Source of the DNA: Salinibacterium sp.
GTDB taxonomy: Bacteria; Actinomycetota; Actinomycetes; Actinomycetales; Microbacteriaceae
Length of the DNA: 5,605 bases
Direction: 5' to 3'
Assembly (NCBI GenBank): GCA_004297555.1
Contig: SCSV01000386.1
Coordinates: 1 to 5,605, forward strand
Shown: positions 1-5,120 of the stretch, piece after piece
Layout: every line of letters begins with the position of its first letter
Numbering within the stretch: the stretch's first letter is position 1
Position numbers and translations under genes: made by a program
Notes under the pieces: model-generated
Seen by the model: only the letters and a program-made list of their open reading frames with translations
Database searches by the model: none
What the model was told of the DNA's origin: nothing

Positions 1-1296
1 CGTCGAGAGCGTCACCTGACGGGCCGGACTGTCTGCGTATACCAGCGTGCTCTCGCCGACAATCTGTCCGGGGGTTCCACCGAGGCTTTGATCGGGAGGC
101 AAGGGAAGTGCGCCATAGATTCCAAGTACCGTCTGCGCGAGATCGCCTGTGCGGTACTTGCGTCCCAACGTCGACCGGGCTTGCTCGACTTGGTAGTCGC
201 CGATCGCTTGGTAAAGAAACGGTTGCGCTTCGTTGTCGATGAGGCGCTTGCGAGTCACCATGGCGGCAGGCTTGCCGAGGTCGCTGACGATCCAGCGGCG
301 ACCGAGTTTCTCGGCCGTCGCAGCAGTAGTGCCTGAGCCGACGAAGAAGTCCGCAACCAGTCCACCAGTCGGACACGACGATCGCAGGATGCGTTCGAGT
401 AGTGCCTCGGGCTTTTGGGTTGCGTAGTTCACGCGCTCTCGTGCCTGATTGTTCAGATTTGGGATATCCCAAGAGTCATCCTCCGATGACGGCGCGCCGG
501 ATAGATCCAATTCAATTCGCCAGCTATCGGGTGCCTTCTTGAGTTCCCCCTTCATTCGATTTGAAGTTGCCGGGATCATCTCCGCCCGGAAGGCATGATT
601 GTCTTCAGCTTTCGAGTACCACATGATCTGGTCGTGCTTCCGGGGCCAGTATCGCTCAGAGCTTCCGCCCAACCCGTAGATCCAGGAGATATCGTTCAGG
701 AAGTTGTTCTTTCCGAAGATCTCATCGAGGGCTATCTTCACGTAGTGCGATACATGCCAGTCGAGATGTACGTAGATGGAGCCGGATTCCGCAAGCAGTT
801 CTCGCATAAGAACAAGTCGCGGGATGATCATTCCCAGGTACGATGCCGTTCCATCGACCCACGTATCCGAATACGCAAACTGCTCGGCCGTGGTTGGACG
901 TTGCTCGACATCGGCCCCGGGGAGTTGAAGCGTTGTTCGGTAGTCGGCCTTTGAGTCGAACGGCGGGTCGATGTAGATGAGGTCGACTTTGCCCCTGAGG
1001 CTTTCGCCACCCGTGGTCTCGTCGCCCGCGAGCAGTGCCGCCATCGCTAAGAGGTTGTCGCCGTAGATCAAGCGGTTTGGCGACGAGCCGAGACTTGCGG
1101 CATTCCGAGTCGCAGTCGGATCTGACAAGTCCAAACCGGATGAAGCTCGATTGGGCACGACGAGTTCTCTGGTCTGGAGAGTGACACGTTGCGGCCCCTG
1201 GAGTTGCTCCAGAATCTGCTCGGCCTGGCGTTTTCCGGCGCGTACGATCCCGGGGAGCTCTTCGAGCAGCGACTTTGCCAATAGAGCGGGTTCCAT
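1..1296 (-). CDS. Type III Mod-like site-specific DNA adenine methyltransferase (partial, C-terminus beyond window)
   Basis: The reading frame is open without a stop for 432 codons from the ATG at 1296 to the window's left edge, so only the N-terminal and catalytic part is visible. It should transfer a methyl group from S-adenosylmethionine to adenine N6 at a specific DNA site. Seen: a helical N-terminus (about 1-45), the lead-in NRLIYGDNLLAM (74-85), catalytic motif IV DPPF (110-113), a block with RLVLMRELL and GSIYVHLD typical of Mod subunits, and the SAM-binding motif DFFVGSGTT (316-324). Motif IV before motif I is the beta-class order. The variable region between them is short. GGTGA just before ATG 1296 supports that start, but the frame stays open to another ATG at 1401 (35 more residues). 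It is divergent from the XRE gene. Sampled GC is about 54%, lower than the right side. A stand-alone (orphan) methylase or a helicase-associated defence methylase is an alternative to a type III system. Confidence 0.9.
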   Translation of the reverse strand, partial: MEPALLAKSLLEELPGIVRAGKRQAEQILEQLQGPQRVTLQTRELVVPNRASSGLDLSDPTATRNAASLGSSPNRLIYGDNLLAMAALLAGDETTGGESLRGKVDLIYIDPPFDSKADYRTTLQLPGADVEQRPTTAEQFAYSDTWVDGTASYLGMIIPRLVLMRELLAESGSIYVHLDWHVSHYVKIALDEIFGKNNFLNDISWIYGLGGSSERYWPRKHDQIMWYSKAEDNHAFRAEMIPATSNRMKGELKKAPDSWRIELDLSGAPSSEDDSWDIPNLNNQARERVNYATQKPEALLERILRSSCPTGGLVADFFVGSGTTAATAEKLGRRWIVSDLGKPAAMVTRKRLIDNEAQPFLYQAIGDYQVEQARSTLGRKYRTGDLAQTVLGIYGALPLPPDQSLGGTPGQIVGESTLVYADSPARQVTLST

Positions 1297-1305
1297 TTCA
1301 CCGAA

Positions 1306-1363
1306 AGTGCCAGGGCGCGAGTGCCTGTATGTGTGAGGTATATAAACACTAGCGCCCGACACT
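1306..1363. promoter_or_regulatory. Candidate operator: nested inverted AGTG/CACT half-sites around a TATATA box
   Basis: Between the divergent methyltransferase and XRE starts there are two direct AGTGCC copies (1306-1311 and 1320-1325) and two CACT copies (1347-1350 and 1360-1363). They are arranged symmetrically about a centre near 1335. The inner pair lies in an 11-base inverted repeat, 1313-1323 against 1347-1357, with 10 of 11 positions matching. The TATATAAA at 1339-1346 lies between the arms and could serve as a -10 element on either strand, although no good -35 hexamer stands at 16-18 bases on either side. Symmetric paired sites next to a small XRE gene fit autoregulatory control as known for restriction-modification controller proteins. 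Binding by this regulator is inference. Confidence 0.45.
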
Positions 1364-1375
1364 CTGGTCTCAATC

Positions 1376-1384
1376 GCCCAGGGC
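1376..1384. repeat. Short perfect palindrome GCCCAGGGC just upstream of the XRE start
   Basis: GCCC and GGGC flank a single A, ending 15 bases before the ATG at 1400. It is short and may be chance in GC-rich DNA. Its position would let a bound repressor block the XRE gene's initiation region. Confidence 0.2.
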
Positions 1385-1399
1385 AAGTAGTCATGAGGC

Positions 1400-1702
1400 A
1401 TGCCAGAACCGCTCTCGGACGCCGCCCGGATTCTCGGTGAACGAGTCCGCGAGCAGAGACTGCGCTTCGCGCTCAGCCAGGACGACATTGCGAATCTGGC
1501 CGAGATGAACGTGTCCAACTACGGCAAGATCGAGCGAGGTCTGAGCAATCCGACTTTTCACACAATCGTGCGGATCGCAGGCGTGCTGGGTGTGGACCCC
1601 GGAGTGCTCGTGAAAGGGCTAACCGTAGATCTGTTGCCTCACTCAGACCCGACCTTCACCGCCAAGGAATTCGTGCGCGAGAGACGCGAGCGGCACGGCT
1701 AG
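1400..1702 (+). CDS. XRE-family helix-turn-helix regulator, likely controller of the adjacent methyltransferase
   Basis: A 100-residue cytoplasmic DNA-binding protein. Residues about 10-74 form a single XRE/Cro-C1 helix-turn-helix domain: the first helix ILGERVREQRLRFALSQDD, the scaffold helix about 27-34, a recognition helix about 38-46 (VSNYGKIER), then the characteristic GLSNPTFHTIVRIAGVLGV. A short charged tail (about 80-100) follows and there is no sensor domain. Size and divergent position next to a methyltransferase match controller (C) proteins of restriction-modification systems, which act as dimers on operators at their own promoter. The assignment as controller is inference from context. 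AGG is only one base from the ATG, so the ribosome site is poor and the start or mode of initiation is uncertain. Its start overlaps the longest possible methyltransferase frame. Its stop TAG overlaps the stop of the convergent downstream gene in CTAG. Confidence 0.88.
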   Translation: MPEPLSDAARILGERVREQRLRFALSQDDIANLAEMNVSNYGKIERGLSNPTFHTIVRIAGVLGVDPGVLVKGLTVDLLPHSDPTFTAKEFVRERRERHG

Positions 1703-1986
1703 AAGCTGATTCGCCAGAGGTACTCGGTGCCGTTGGGCCGAAACCAGCGCACGACGAGAATCGTGTTGCGCGCCAGATCTCGGCCAACGACGGCGACTTC
1801 CAGCGATTCGCCGGGAAACAACCGGGCTGGATTGCTTGCCGACATCACGCCCGCCCCATGCAACGTAAGCGAAATGCCCTCTAGGGGTTCATTGCTGATG
1901 TTGGTGAGGTGATACCTCCGTATGGCACCGTTTCGATCAAGCCGGAAAGGCACCTCGTAGGCGAGCTGGCGCGATGTCATGTCCAT
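1699..1986 (-). CDS. Small hypothetical protein, probably beta-rich
   Basis: I do not recognise a family. From the ATG at 1986 it is 95 residues. A GTG at 2022 would add 12, and a second ATG at 1980 would remove 2. None has a convincing Shine-Dalgarno site. The stretch between GTG and ATG uses ATA, TCT and AGG codons unusual for high-GC DNA, so I favour the ATG. The chain has no signal peptide or membrane segment. It alternates hydrophobic and polar residues in strand-like runs (RRYHLTNIS, GISLTLHG, SLEVAVVG, TILVVRWF, EYLWRISF) separated by glycine, proline and asparagine turns, which suggests a compact immunoglobulin-like or jelly-roll beta domain. It converges on the XRE gene, sharing CTAG for both stops, and diverges from the lipoprotein gene. 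The sampled GC is 62-65%, so it may belong to the resident chromosome rather than the methylase module. Confidence 0.65.
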   Translation of the reverse strand: MDMTSRQLAYEVPFRLDRNGAIRRYHLTNISNEPLEGISLTLHGAGVMSASNPARLFPGESLEVAVVGRDLARNTILVVRWFRPNGTEYLWRISF

Positions 1987-2039
1987 AGCCCGAAGGGTAG
2001 ATATGGCGTCCGACCTGAACACCGAGCGTGGGGAGAAGG

Positions 2040-2076
2040 CTGCTCCTCATTGCCCTGTTAGCTAGAGGAGGAGCAG
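2040..2076. repeat. Perfect 9-bp inverted repeat between divergent genes
   Basis: CTGCTCCTC at 2040-2048 is the exact reverse complement of GAGGAGCAG at 2068-2076, with a 19-base spacer. No upstream plus-strand gene ends here and the minus-strand gene begins beyond it, so a terminator role has no obvious client, although TTCTTT follows on the plus strand. An operator shared by the divergent genes or an RNA hairpin in a leader are the alternatives. Confidence 0.4.
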
Positions 2077-2089
2077 TTCTTTGACCCGA

Positions 2090-2106
2090 CGCCTGCGCAT
2101 CAGGCG
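2090..2106. repeat. Hairpin-forming inverted repeat CGCCTG-N5-CAGGCG
   Basis: Perfect 6-bp arms at 2090-2095 and 2101-2106 enclose the loop CGCAT. It lies 14 bases after the first inverted repeat and just upstream of the candidate lipoprotein promoter, where an activator or repressor could bind. No T tract follows, so it does not look like a Rho-independent terminator. Confidence 0.3.
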
Positions 2107-2113
2107 CCCGATG

Positions 2114-2142
2114 TTGTGTGGGACTCCGCAGGTCATTAGGTT
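2114..2142 (+). promoter_or_regulatory. Candidate leaderless promoter of the lipoprotein gene
   Basis: TTGTGT (2114-2119) and TAGGTT (2137-2142) are separated by exactly 17 bases. The second fits the TANNNT -10 pattern, and only 6 bases lie between it and ATG 2149, so transcription could begin at the start codon. The same TTAGG could instead act as a weak Shine-Dalgarno site 8 bases from that ATG. The two readings cannot be separated by eye. Confidence 0.35.
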
Positions 2143-2148
2143 GTGACT

Positions 2149-2709
2149 ATGAAGACCCTGCTCGCGCTCAGCGCCGCGACCATGCTGATCATGCTCACCG
2201 GCTGTACCCCGGGTGCGGGTACGGGCGCCCCCAGCGCCACCGGCGCCGATTGCGTGGTCGGAAGCTGGACGGCCGATCTGGACGACCTGGCGACGCAGCT
2301 CGCGGACTTCTTCACGTCTACCGGGTTCGGCGACGACCTCACCGGTACCGCGACCGGCACCGAGCACGCGACGTTCAACAGCAACCGCACGACCACGACC
2401 TCGGATGATGCGACCTTCGTCTTCATGGGTCACCGGGCGGGCAAGGAACTCACACTGACGCAGGTTCATTCGGGCGGCTTCAGTTCCGATTGGGACTTCG
2501 TCGACGGCACGTTCGATTTCTCGAACTTCGACGCTCCGCACTACTCGATCACCTCGACTGTCAAGTTCGACGGGCACACCACGACCCTGCCGGTGTCGAC
2601 TACCGAGGGCTTCGCCGAGGACATCCCGATCGAGACCAGCTGCCACGGCGACATCATGACAATGAAGCCCGAGAACAGCCCGTTCACCACCACCTGGCAC
2701 CGGGACTAA
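2149..2709 (+). CDS. Secreted lipoprotein of unknown function, possibly lipocalin-like
   Basis: A 186-residue protein with a classical lipoprotein signal: MK, a hydrophobic core LLALSAATMLIML, and the lipobox LTGC with the lipidated cysteine at residue 19. It should be anchored to the outer face of the cytoplasmic membrane. After a flexible Gly/Ala/Thr/Ser linker comes a domain starting CVVGSW (about 36-41) and rich in short beta strands with aromatic and threonine residues. A second cysteine (SCHGD, about 164-168) lies near the end, and the protein closes with TTTWHRD. CxxGxW near the start followed by a beta-rich chain resembles small lipocalin-like secreted proteins, and the two mature cysteines could form a disulfide. 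The ligand is unknown. ATG 2149 is chosen over GTG 2143 because both the TTAGG spacing and the promoter candidate point to it. The stop is 3 bases from that of the convergent EcsC-like gene. Confidence 0.82.
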   Translation: MKTLLALSAATMLIMLTGCTPGAGTGAPSATGADCVVGSWTADLDDLATQLADFFTSTGFGDDLTGTATGTEHATFNSNRTTTTSDDATFVFMGHRAGKELTLTQVHSGGFSSDWDFVDGTFDFSNFDAPHYSITSTVKFDGHTTTLPVSTTEGFAEDIPIETSCHGDIMTMKPENSPFTTTWHRD

Positions 2710-2712
2710 TTC

Positions 2713-3474
2713 CTAGAGTGGCGAGCGGCGTTCTCGCCTGCTAGTCGCTCGCACCGGCTTGGGTGCCTTCACGGTGATGGCGAGCCAGGACGGGAACTCT
2801 TCGGGTGCCGGCCCGAAAGCGGTTCGGGATGCCCGCACGATCTGCCGCCCGAGTAAGTGGTTGCCCCCGCCGCCCACGAGCGCACCGATGCCGAAGGGGA
2901 TGAGGCGGCCGGCCACGTTGGAGCCCTGAGTTACGGCGAACCGCTTGATGAAGGCGCGCTTGATGCGATCGGCGACTGGGCCGATCACGGCGCGCGGAAG
3001 GTTCTTGGTCACAGTCTCACCCCAGAACACCGTTTTCGCCGGTCCGCCCGTGACCTGTTCGGCGAGTTGCTGGACGAGATCGGATCCGGCAGAGCCGAGC
3101 ACCATGGTCATGACGAGGGCGCGAGCCCGGTCGGGGTCGTCGACGACGATGCCGTGCACTTCGGTGACAGACTGCGCGAACAGGGCGCTCGCTTCAAGAA
3201 AGCCCAGGGTTTCTGCGCTGGAGAGCGCCAACGAGACGCCAGTCGTGACCGCGGGAATCGCCGCGCTCGCTCCCACGAGAGCACCGCCCGTAGTGACCGC
3301 GGTCAGGTACCGGCGCTCAAGGATGCGGATCAGGGCATCCGGTGTCGCTGTGGGTCTGGAAGCACGGATACCGCGGATGTGCGCGAGAACCACGGGCCGC
3401 TGAACGGTAAGAACCCGGTCGATACCCCGCACCACAAACGGGTTGGAGACCGCAATGTCCTTCGCCTTCGCCAT
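2713..3474 (-). CDS. EcsC-like protein of unknown role
   Basis: A 253-residue protein. I choose ATG 3474 because it follows the ATPase stop by 29 bases and no other start exists in frame between them. GGAGG lies upstream but only one base from the ATG, unusually close. Seen: a basic N-terminus, an alanine/glycine-rich hydrophobic stretch (about 59-103) interrupted by glutamate and able to associate with the membrane, a helical middle with basic helix RIKRAFIKRFA (170-180), then GRLIPFGIGALVGGGGN (189-205) followed by RTAFGP. The C-terminus is strongly basic (RRERR). The glycine-rich IPxGIGALVGGxxN segment and the following helix resemble the conserved C-terminal part of EcsC-family proteins, whose biochemical role is not settled. 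That assignment is from motif memory and is moderate. It is the last gene of the export operon and may be co-transcribed by read-through. Confidence 0.8.
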   Translation of the reverse strand: MAKAKDIAVSNPFVVRGIDRVLTVQRPVVLAHIRGIRASRPTATPDALIRILERRYLTAVTTGGALVGASAAIPAVTTGVSLALSSAETLGFLEASALFAQSVTEVHGIVVDDPDRARALVMTMVLGSAGSDLVQQLAEQVTGGPAKTVFWGETVTKNLPRAVIGPVADRIKRAFIKRFAVTQGSNVAGRLIPFGIGALVGGGGNHLLGRQIVRASRTAFGPAPEEFPSWLAITVKAPKPVRATSRRERRSPL

Positions 3475-3503
3475 GCCTCCAACCGTACCTGGCGAGCGCG
3501 GGA

Positions 3504-4259
3504 TCAGACTCCGTAGGTTTCGTTGTAGCGGTCGAGCACTTCGGCGATGGGGGCATCCAGAATCAGCTTGCCCTTGTCGAGGTAGAGCCCGCGCTTGCAG
3601 AAGCGGCGCAGGTCCTTCTCGTTGTGGGAGACGAAGAACAGGGTTCGCCCGCCGGCAAGGAGCTCTTCGATGCGCTTGTAGCACTTCTCCCGGAATCGCT
3701 TATCGCCTACAGCGAGCACTTCGTCGACGAGGATGATCGGTTCCTCGAGCCGCGAAATCACGGCGAAGGCGATGCGCACTTTCATGCCGCTCGACAGGTG
3801 CTTATAGGGAGTGTCGAGGAACTGACCGATCTCGGCGAAGTCGATGATCTCGTCGAATCGCGCGTCGATCTCCGGTTTGGTCATGCCGTGCAGCCCAGCG
3901 GTGAGGTACACGTTGTCCCGAACGGTGAGGTCGTTGACGAAACCACCAGTGATCTCGATGAGCGGGGCGACGCCGCCGTGGACCTCCACCGAACCCTCGT
4001 CGGGCAGGATGACTTCGGCGACGAGCTTGAGCAGAGTGGACTTGCCCTGTCCGTTGCGCCCCACCACGCCAATCGCCTCGCCCGCATGCACCGTGAAGTT
4101 GACGTTGCGCAGTGCCCAGAACTCGTTCGGGCGCGTGCGGCGCTTGCGGCCAGCGAGCAGGTCTTTGAAGCTGCGGCGCGAGAGCCGATTGCGTCGGAAT
4201 CGGATTCCCGCATCGGCCACGGTGATCACGACGGGCGCGTTTGAGACGGGCCGGTCCAC
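3504..4259 (-). CDS. Wzt/TagH-type ABC transporter ATP-binding protein, surface polysaccharide export
   Basis: A 251-residue nucleotide-binding subunit that would power export of a lipid-linked wall polymer through the adjoining permease. Motifs from the GTG start: Walker A GRNGQGKST (67-75), the subfamily's GVAPLIEITGGF region (96-107), ABC signature LSSGM (155-159), Walker B IILVDE (175-180), VLAVGD D-loop region (181-186) and switch histidine H212 (FFVSHN). LTVRDNVYL after GGF is typical of the polysaccharide and teichoic-acid exporters. The N-terminus keeps the RRSFKDLLAG segment seen in these proteins. It ends directly after the ATPase domain and lacks the C-terminal carbohydrate-binding domain of long Wzt proteins. 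The frame stays open upstream, but GTG 4259 is preceded by AAGGAG five bases away and shares its G with the permease TAG stop, marking translational coupling. Confidence 0.94.
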   Translation of the reverse strand: MDRPVSNAPVVITVADAGIRFRRNRLSRRSFKDLLAGRKRRTRPNEFWALRNVNFTVHAGEAIGVVGRNGQGKSTLLKLVAEVILPDEGSVEVHGGVAPLIEITGGFVNDLTVRDNVYLTAGLHGMTKPEIDARFDEIIDFAEIGQFLDTPYKHLSSGMKVRIAFAVISRLEEPIILVDEVLAVGDKRFREKCYKRIEELLAGGRTLFFVSHNEKDLRRFCKRGLYLDKGKLILDAPIAEVLDRYNETYGV

Positions 4260-4270
4260 TAGATCTCCTT
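4257..4270 (-). promoter_or_regulatory. Shine-Dalgarno and overlapping TAGTG stop-start that fix the ATPase start
   Basis: On the minus strand AAGGAG (4270-4265) is followed by ATCTA and GTG. The GTG's first base is the last base of the permease stop TAG. The ribosome site lies inside the last permease codons, so ribosomes finishing the permease can restart on the ATPase and keep the two subunits in proportion. Confidence 0.8.
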
Positions 4271-5062
4271 GAGCACAGCGCGTTCGCTGCGCTTGAAGAC
4301 GAGGATGCCGATGATGAGCAGCAGCGCGCTCATGCTCGCACCGACCACCAGAGTGAACCAGTCGAGTTGCCCAGGGAAAAAAGCGGCGCGGTAGAGCGAG
4401 AAGATCGCCGCGAGCGGGTTGAACGCGAACCAAAAGTGCAGGTTGCCGACCTCAGGTAGGTTGCGTAGCCCGTAAATGATCGGGCTTGCGTAGAACAGAA
4501 ACCGCAGCGCAAGCTTCACGGCCCGCTCGAGATCGCGGAAGAAGACGACGAGCGGCGCGACGATGAGGCCGACGCCGATGGTAAGTGCCAGTTGCATCGC
4601 GATCGCGATCAAAAAGTACACTGCCTGCCAGCGCACGGTGGCGCCGGTCGCGATGACGAAGATCGCCAGAACTGGGATGCTCGCGGCGAACTCAATTCCT
4701 TTCGAGAGCACGAGCCGCACCACCCAGATGGTGCGGGGAATCTTGGTCGAGCGCACGAGCTTGGCTTCGCGCAGAAATGCCTTGGTCGCATCCGATACGG
4801 CGCCGTTGAACCACATCCAGGGCAGCAGCGCGCTCAGTAGAAACACGATGTAGGGCTGTTCGCCCACATCGCGGTGGAAGACCTGGGTGAAGACGAAGAA
4901 GTAGATGCCCGACATGACGAGCGGGTCGAGAATCGACCACACGTAGCCGAGAGCCGAGGTCGAGTAGCGCACCCGCAGATCGCGCACCGTGAGCAGCCAC
5001 AACGAGTGCCGATACCGTGCGAGCGGAGTCCACGCTGGTCGCGCCAGAACGCTATTCGTCAC
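4259..5062 (-). CDS. Wzm/TagG-type ABC-2 permease, surface polysaccharide export
   Basis: A 267-residue integral membrane subunit that would form the channel for a lipid-linked polysaccharide or teichoic acid. The N-terminus carries the family hallmark LLTVRDLRVRYSTSALGYVWSI: an amphipathic interface helix, then LGxxWSxLDPL. About six membrane segments can be read: about 40-60, 71-90, 114-140, 148-178, 186-204 and 240-260. The ASPIIY motif about two thirds along is typical of ABC-2 polysaccharide permeases. A basic segment (about 98-112, REAKLVRSTKIPRT) forms the cytoplasmic coupling loop that meets the ATPase. The length is normal for the family. The start GTG 5062 lacks a recognisable Shine-Dalgarno site, while a TACGAT -10 candidate stands 7 bases before it. 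The upstream nucleotidyltransferase ends 58 bases away in the same direction. The polymer exported cannot be told from this window. Confidence 0.93.
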   Translation of the reverse strand: MTNSVLARPAWTPLARYRHSLWLLTVRDLRVRYSTSALGYVWSILDPLVMSGIYFFVFTQVFHRDVGEQPYIVFLLSALLPWMWFNGAVSDATKAFLREAKLVRSTKIPRTIWVVRLVLSKGIEFAASIPVLAIFVIATGATVRWQAVYFLIAIAMQLALTIGVGLIVAPLVVFFRDLERAVKLALRFLFYASPIIYGLRNLPEVGNLHFWFAFNPLAAIFSLYRAAFFPGQLDWFTLVVGASMSALLLIIGILVFKRSERAVLKEI

Positions 5063-5069
5063 GGCGTCT

Positions 5070-5075
5070 ATCGTA
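5070..5075 (-). promoter_or_regulatory. Candidate -10 element for leaderless transcription of the permease-ATPase genes
   Basis: TACGAT on the minus strand fits TANNNT and ends 7 bases before GTG 5062, placing a start site at or next to the first codon, which has no Shine-Dalgarno. No clear -35 hexamer is seen 16-18 bases upstream. It would allow the exporter genes to be expressed apart from the nucleotidyltransferase gene. Confidence 0.3.
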
Positions 5076-5097
5076 TGGCGTTGATCGGTAGAGGCCT

Positions 5098-5108
5098 GCG
5101 ATCATCGC
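5098..5108. repeat. Palindrome GCGATCATCGC in the gap before the permease gene
   Basis: GCGAT and ATCGC flank a central C, perfect over 5 + 1 + 5 bases, in the 58-base gap between nucleotidyltransferase stop and permease start. It lies about 23 bases upstream of the candidate -10, close to where a -35 element would sit, so it could be a regulator site. No T tract follows on either strand. Confidence 0.25.
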
Positions 5109-5120
5109 GGGCCCAGCTGC

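Noticed and set aside
595..954. 119-codon plus-strand frame
   Set aside because: It lies antisense to the catalytic core of the methyltransferase, which has clear family motifs. Its protein has no recognisable pattern.
1..1296. Simple-sequence repeats for phase variation, as in some type III mod genes
   Set aside because: No tandem short repeat tract is visible in the part of the gene present.
1068..1394. 108-codon minus-strand frame from ATG 1394
   Set aside because: It overlaps the methyltransferase N-terminus in another frame. The methyltransferase frame carries NRLIYGDN leading into DPPF, so this one is a shadow.
2068..2086. Rho-independent terminator formed by the 9-bp inverted repeat with TTCTTT
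   Set aside because: The loop is 19 bases, the T run is broken, and no plus-strand gene ends upstream of it.
2062..2700. 212-codon minus-strand frame opposite the lipoprotein gene
   Set aside because: Its product is arginine, glycine and glutamate rich in the way of high-GC antisense frames. The plus strand has a signal peptide and lipobox, which settles the coding strand.
2857..3516. 219-codon plus-strand frame
   Set aside because: It is antisense to the EcsC-like gene, with low-complexity charged composition and no domain. The minus-strand gene sits in an operon and has a coherent hydrophobic and glycine-rich pattern.
3475..3684. N-terminal extension of the EcsC-like gene to an ATG at 3684
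   Set aside because: The extra 70 residues overlap the ATPase gene and are arginine/proline/alanine-rich shadow sequence. ATG 3474 just after the ATPase stop fits better.
3624..4244. 206-codon plus-strand frame
   Set aside because: It is antisense to the ABC ATPase, whose Walker A, signature and Walker B motifs are all intact.
4260..4433. N-terminal extension of the ATPase to an ATG at 4433
   Set aside because: It would overlap the permease by 58 codons. AAGGAG and the TAGTG overlap define GTG 4259 as the start.
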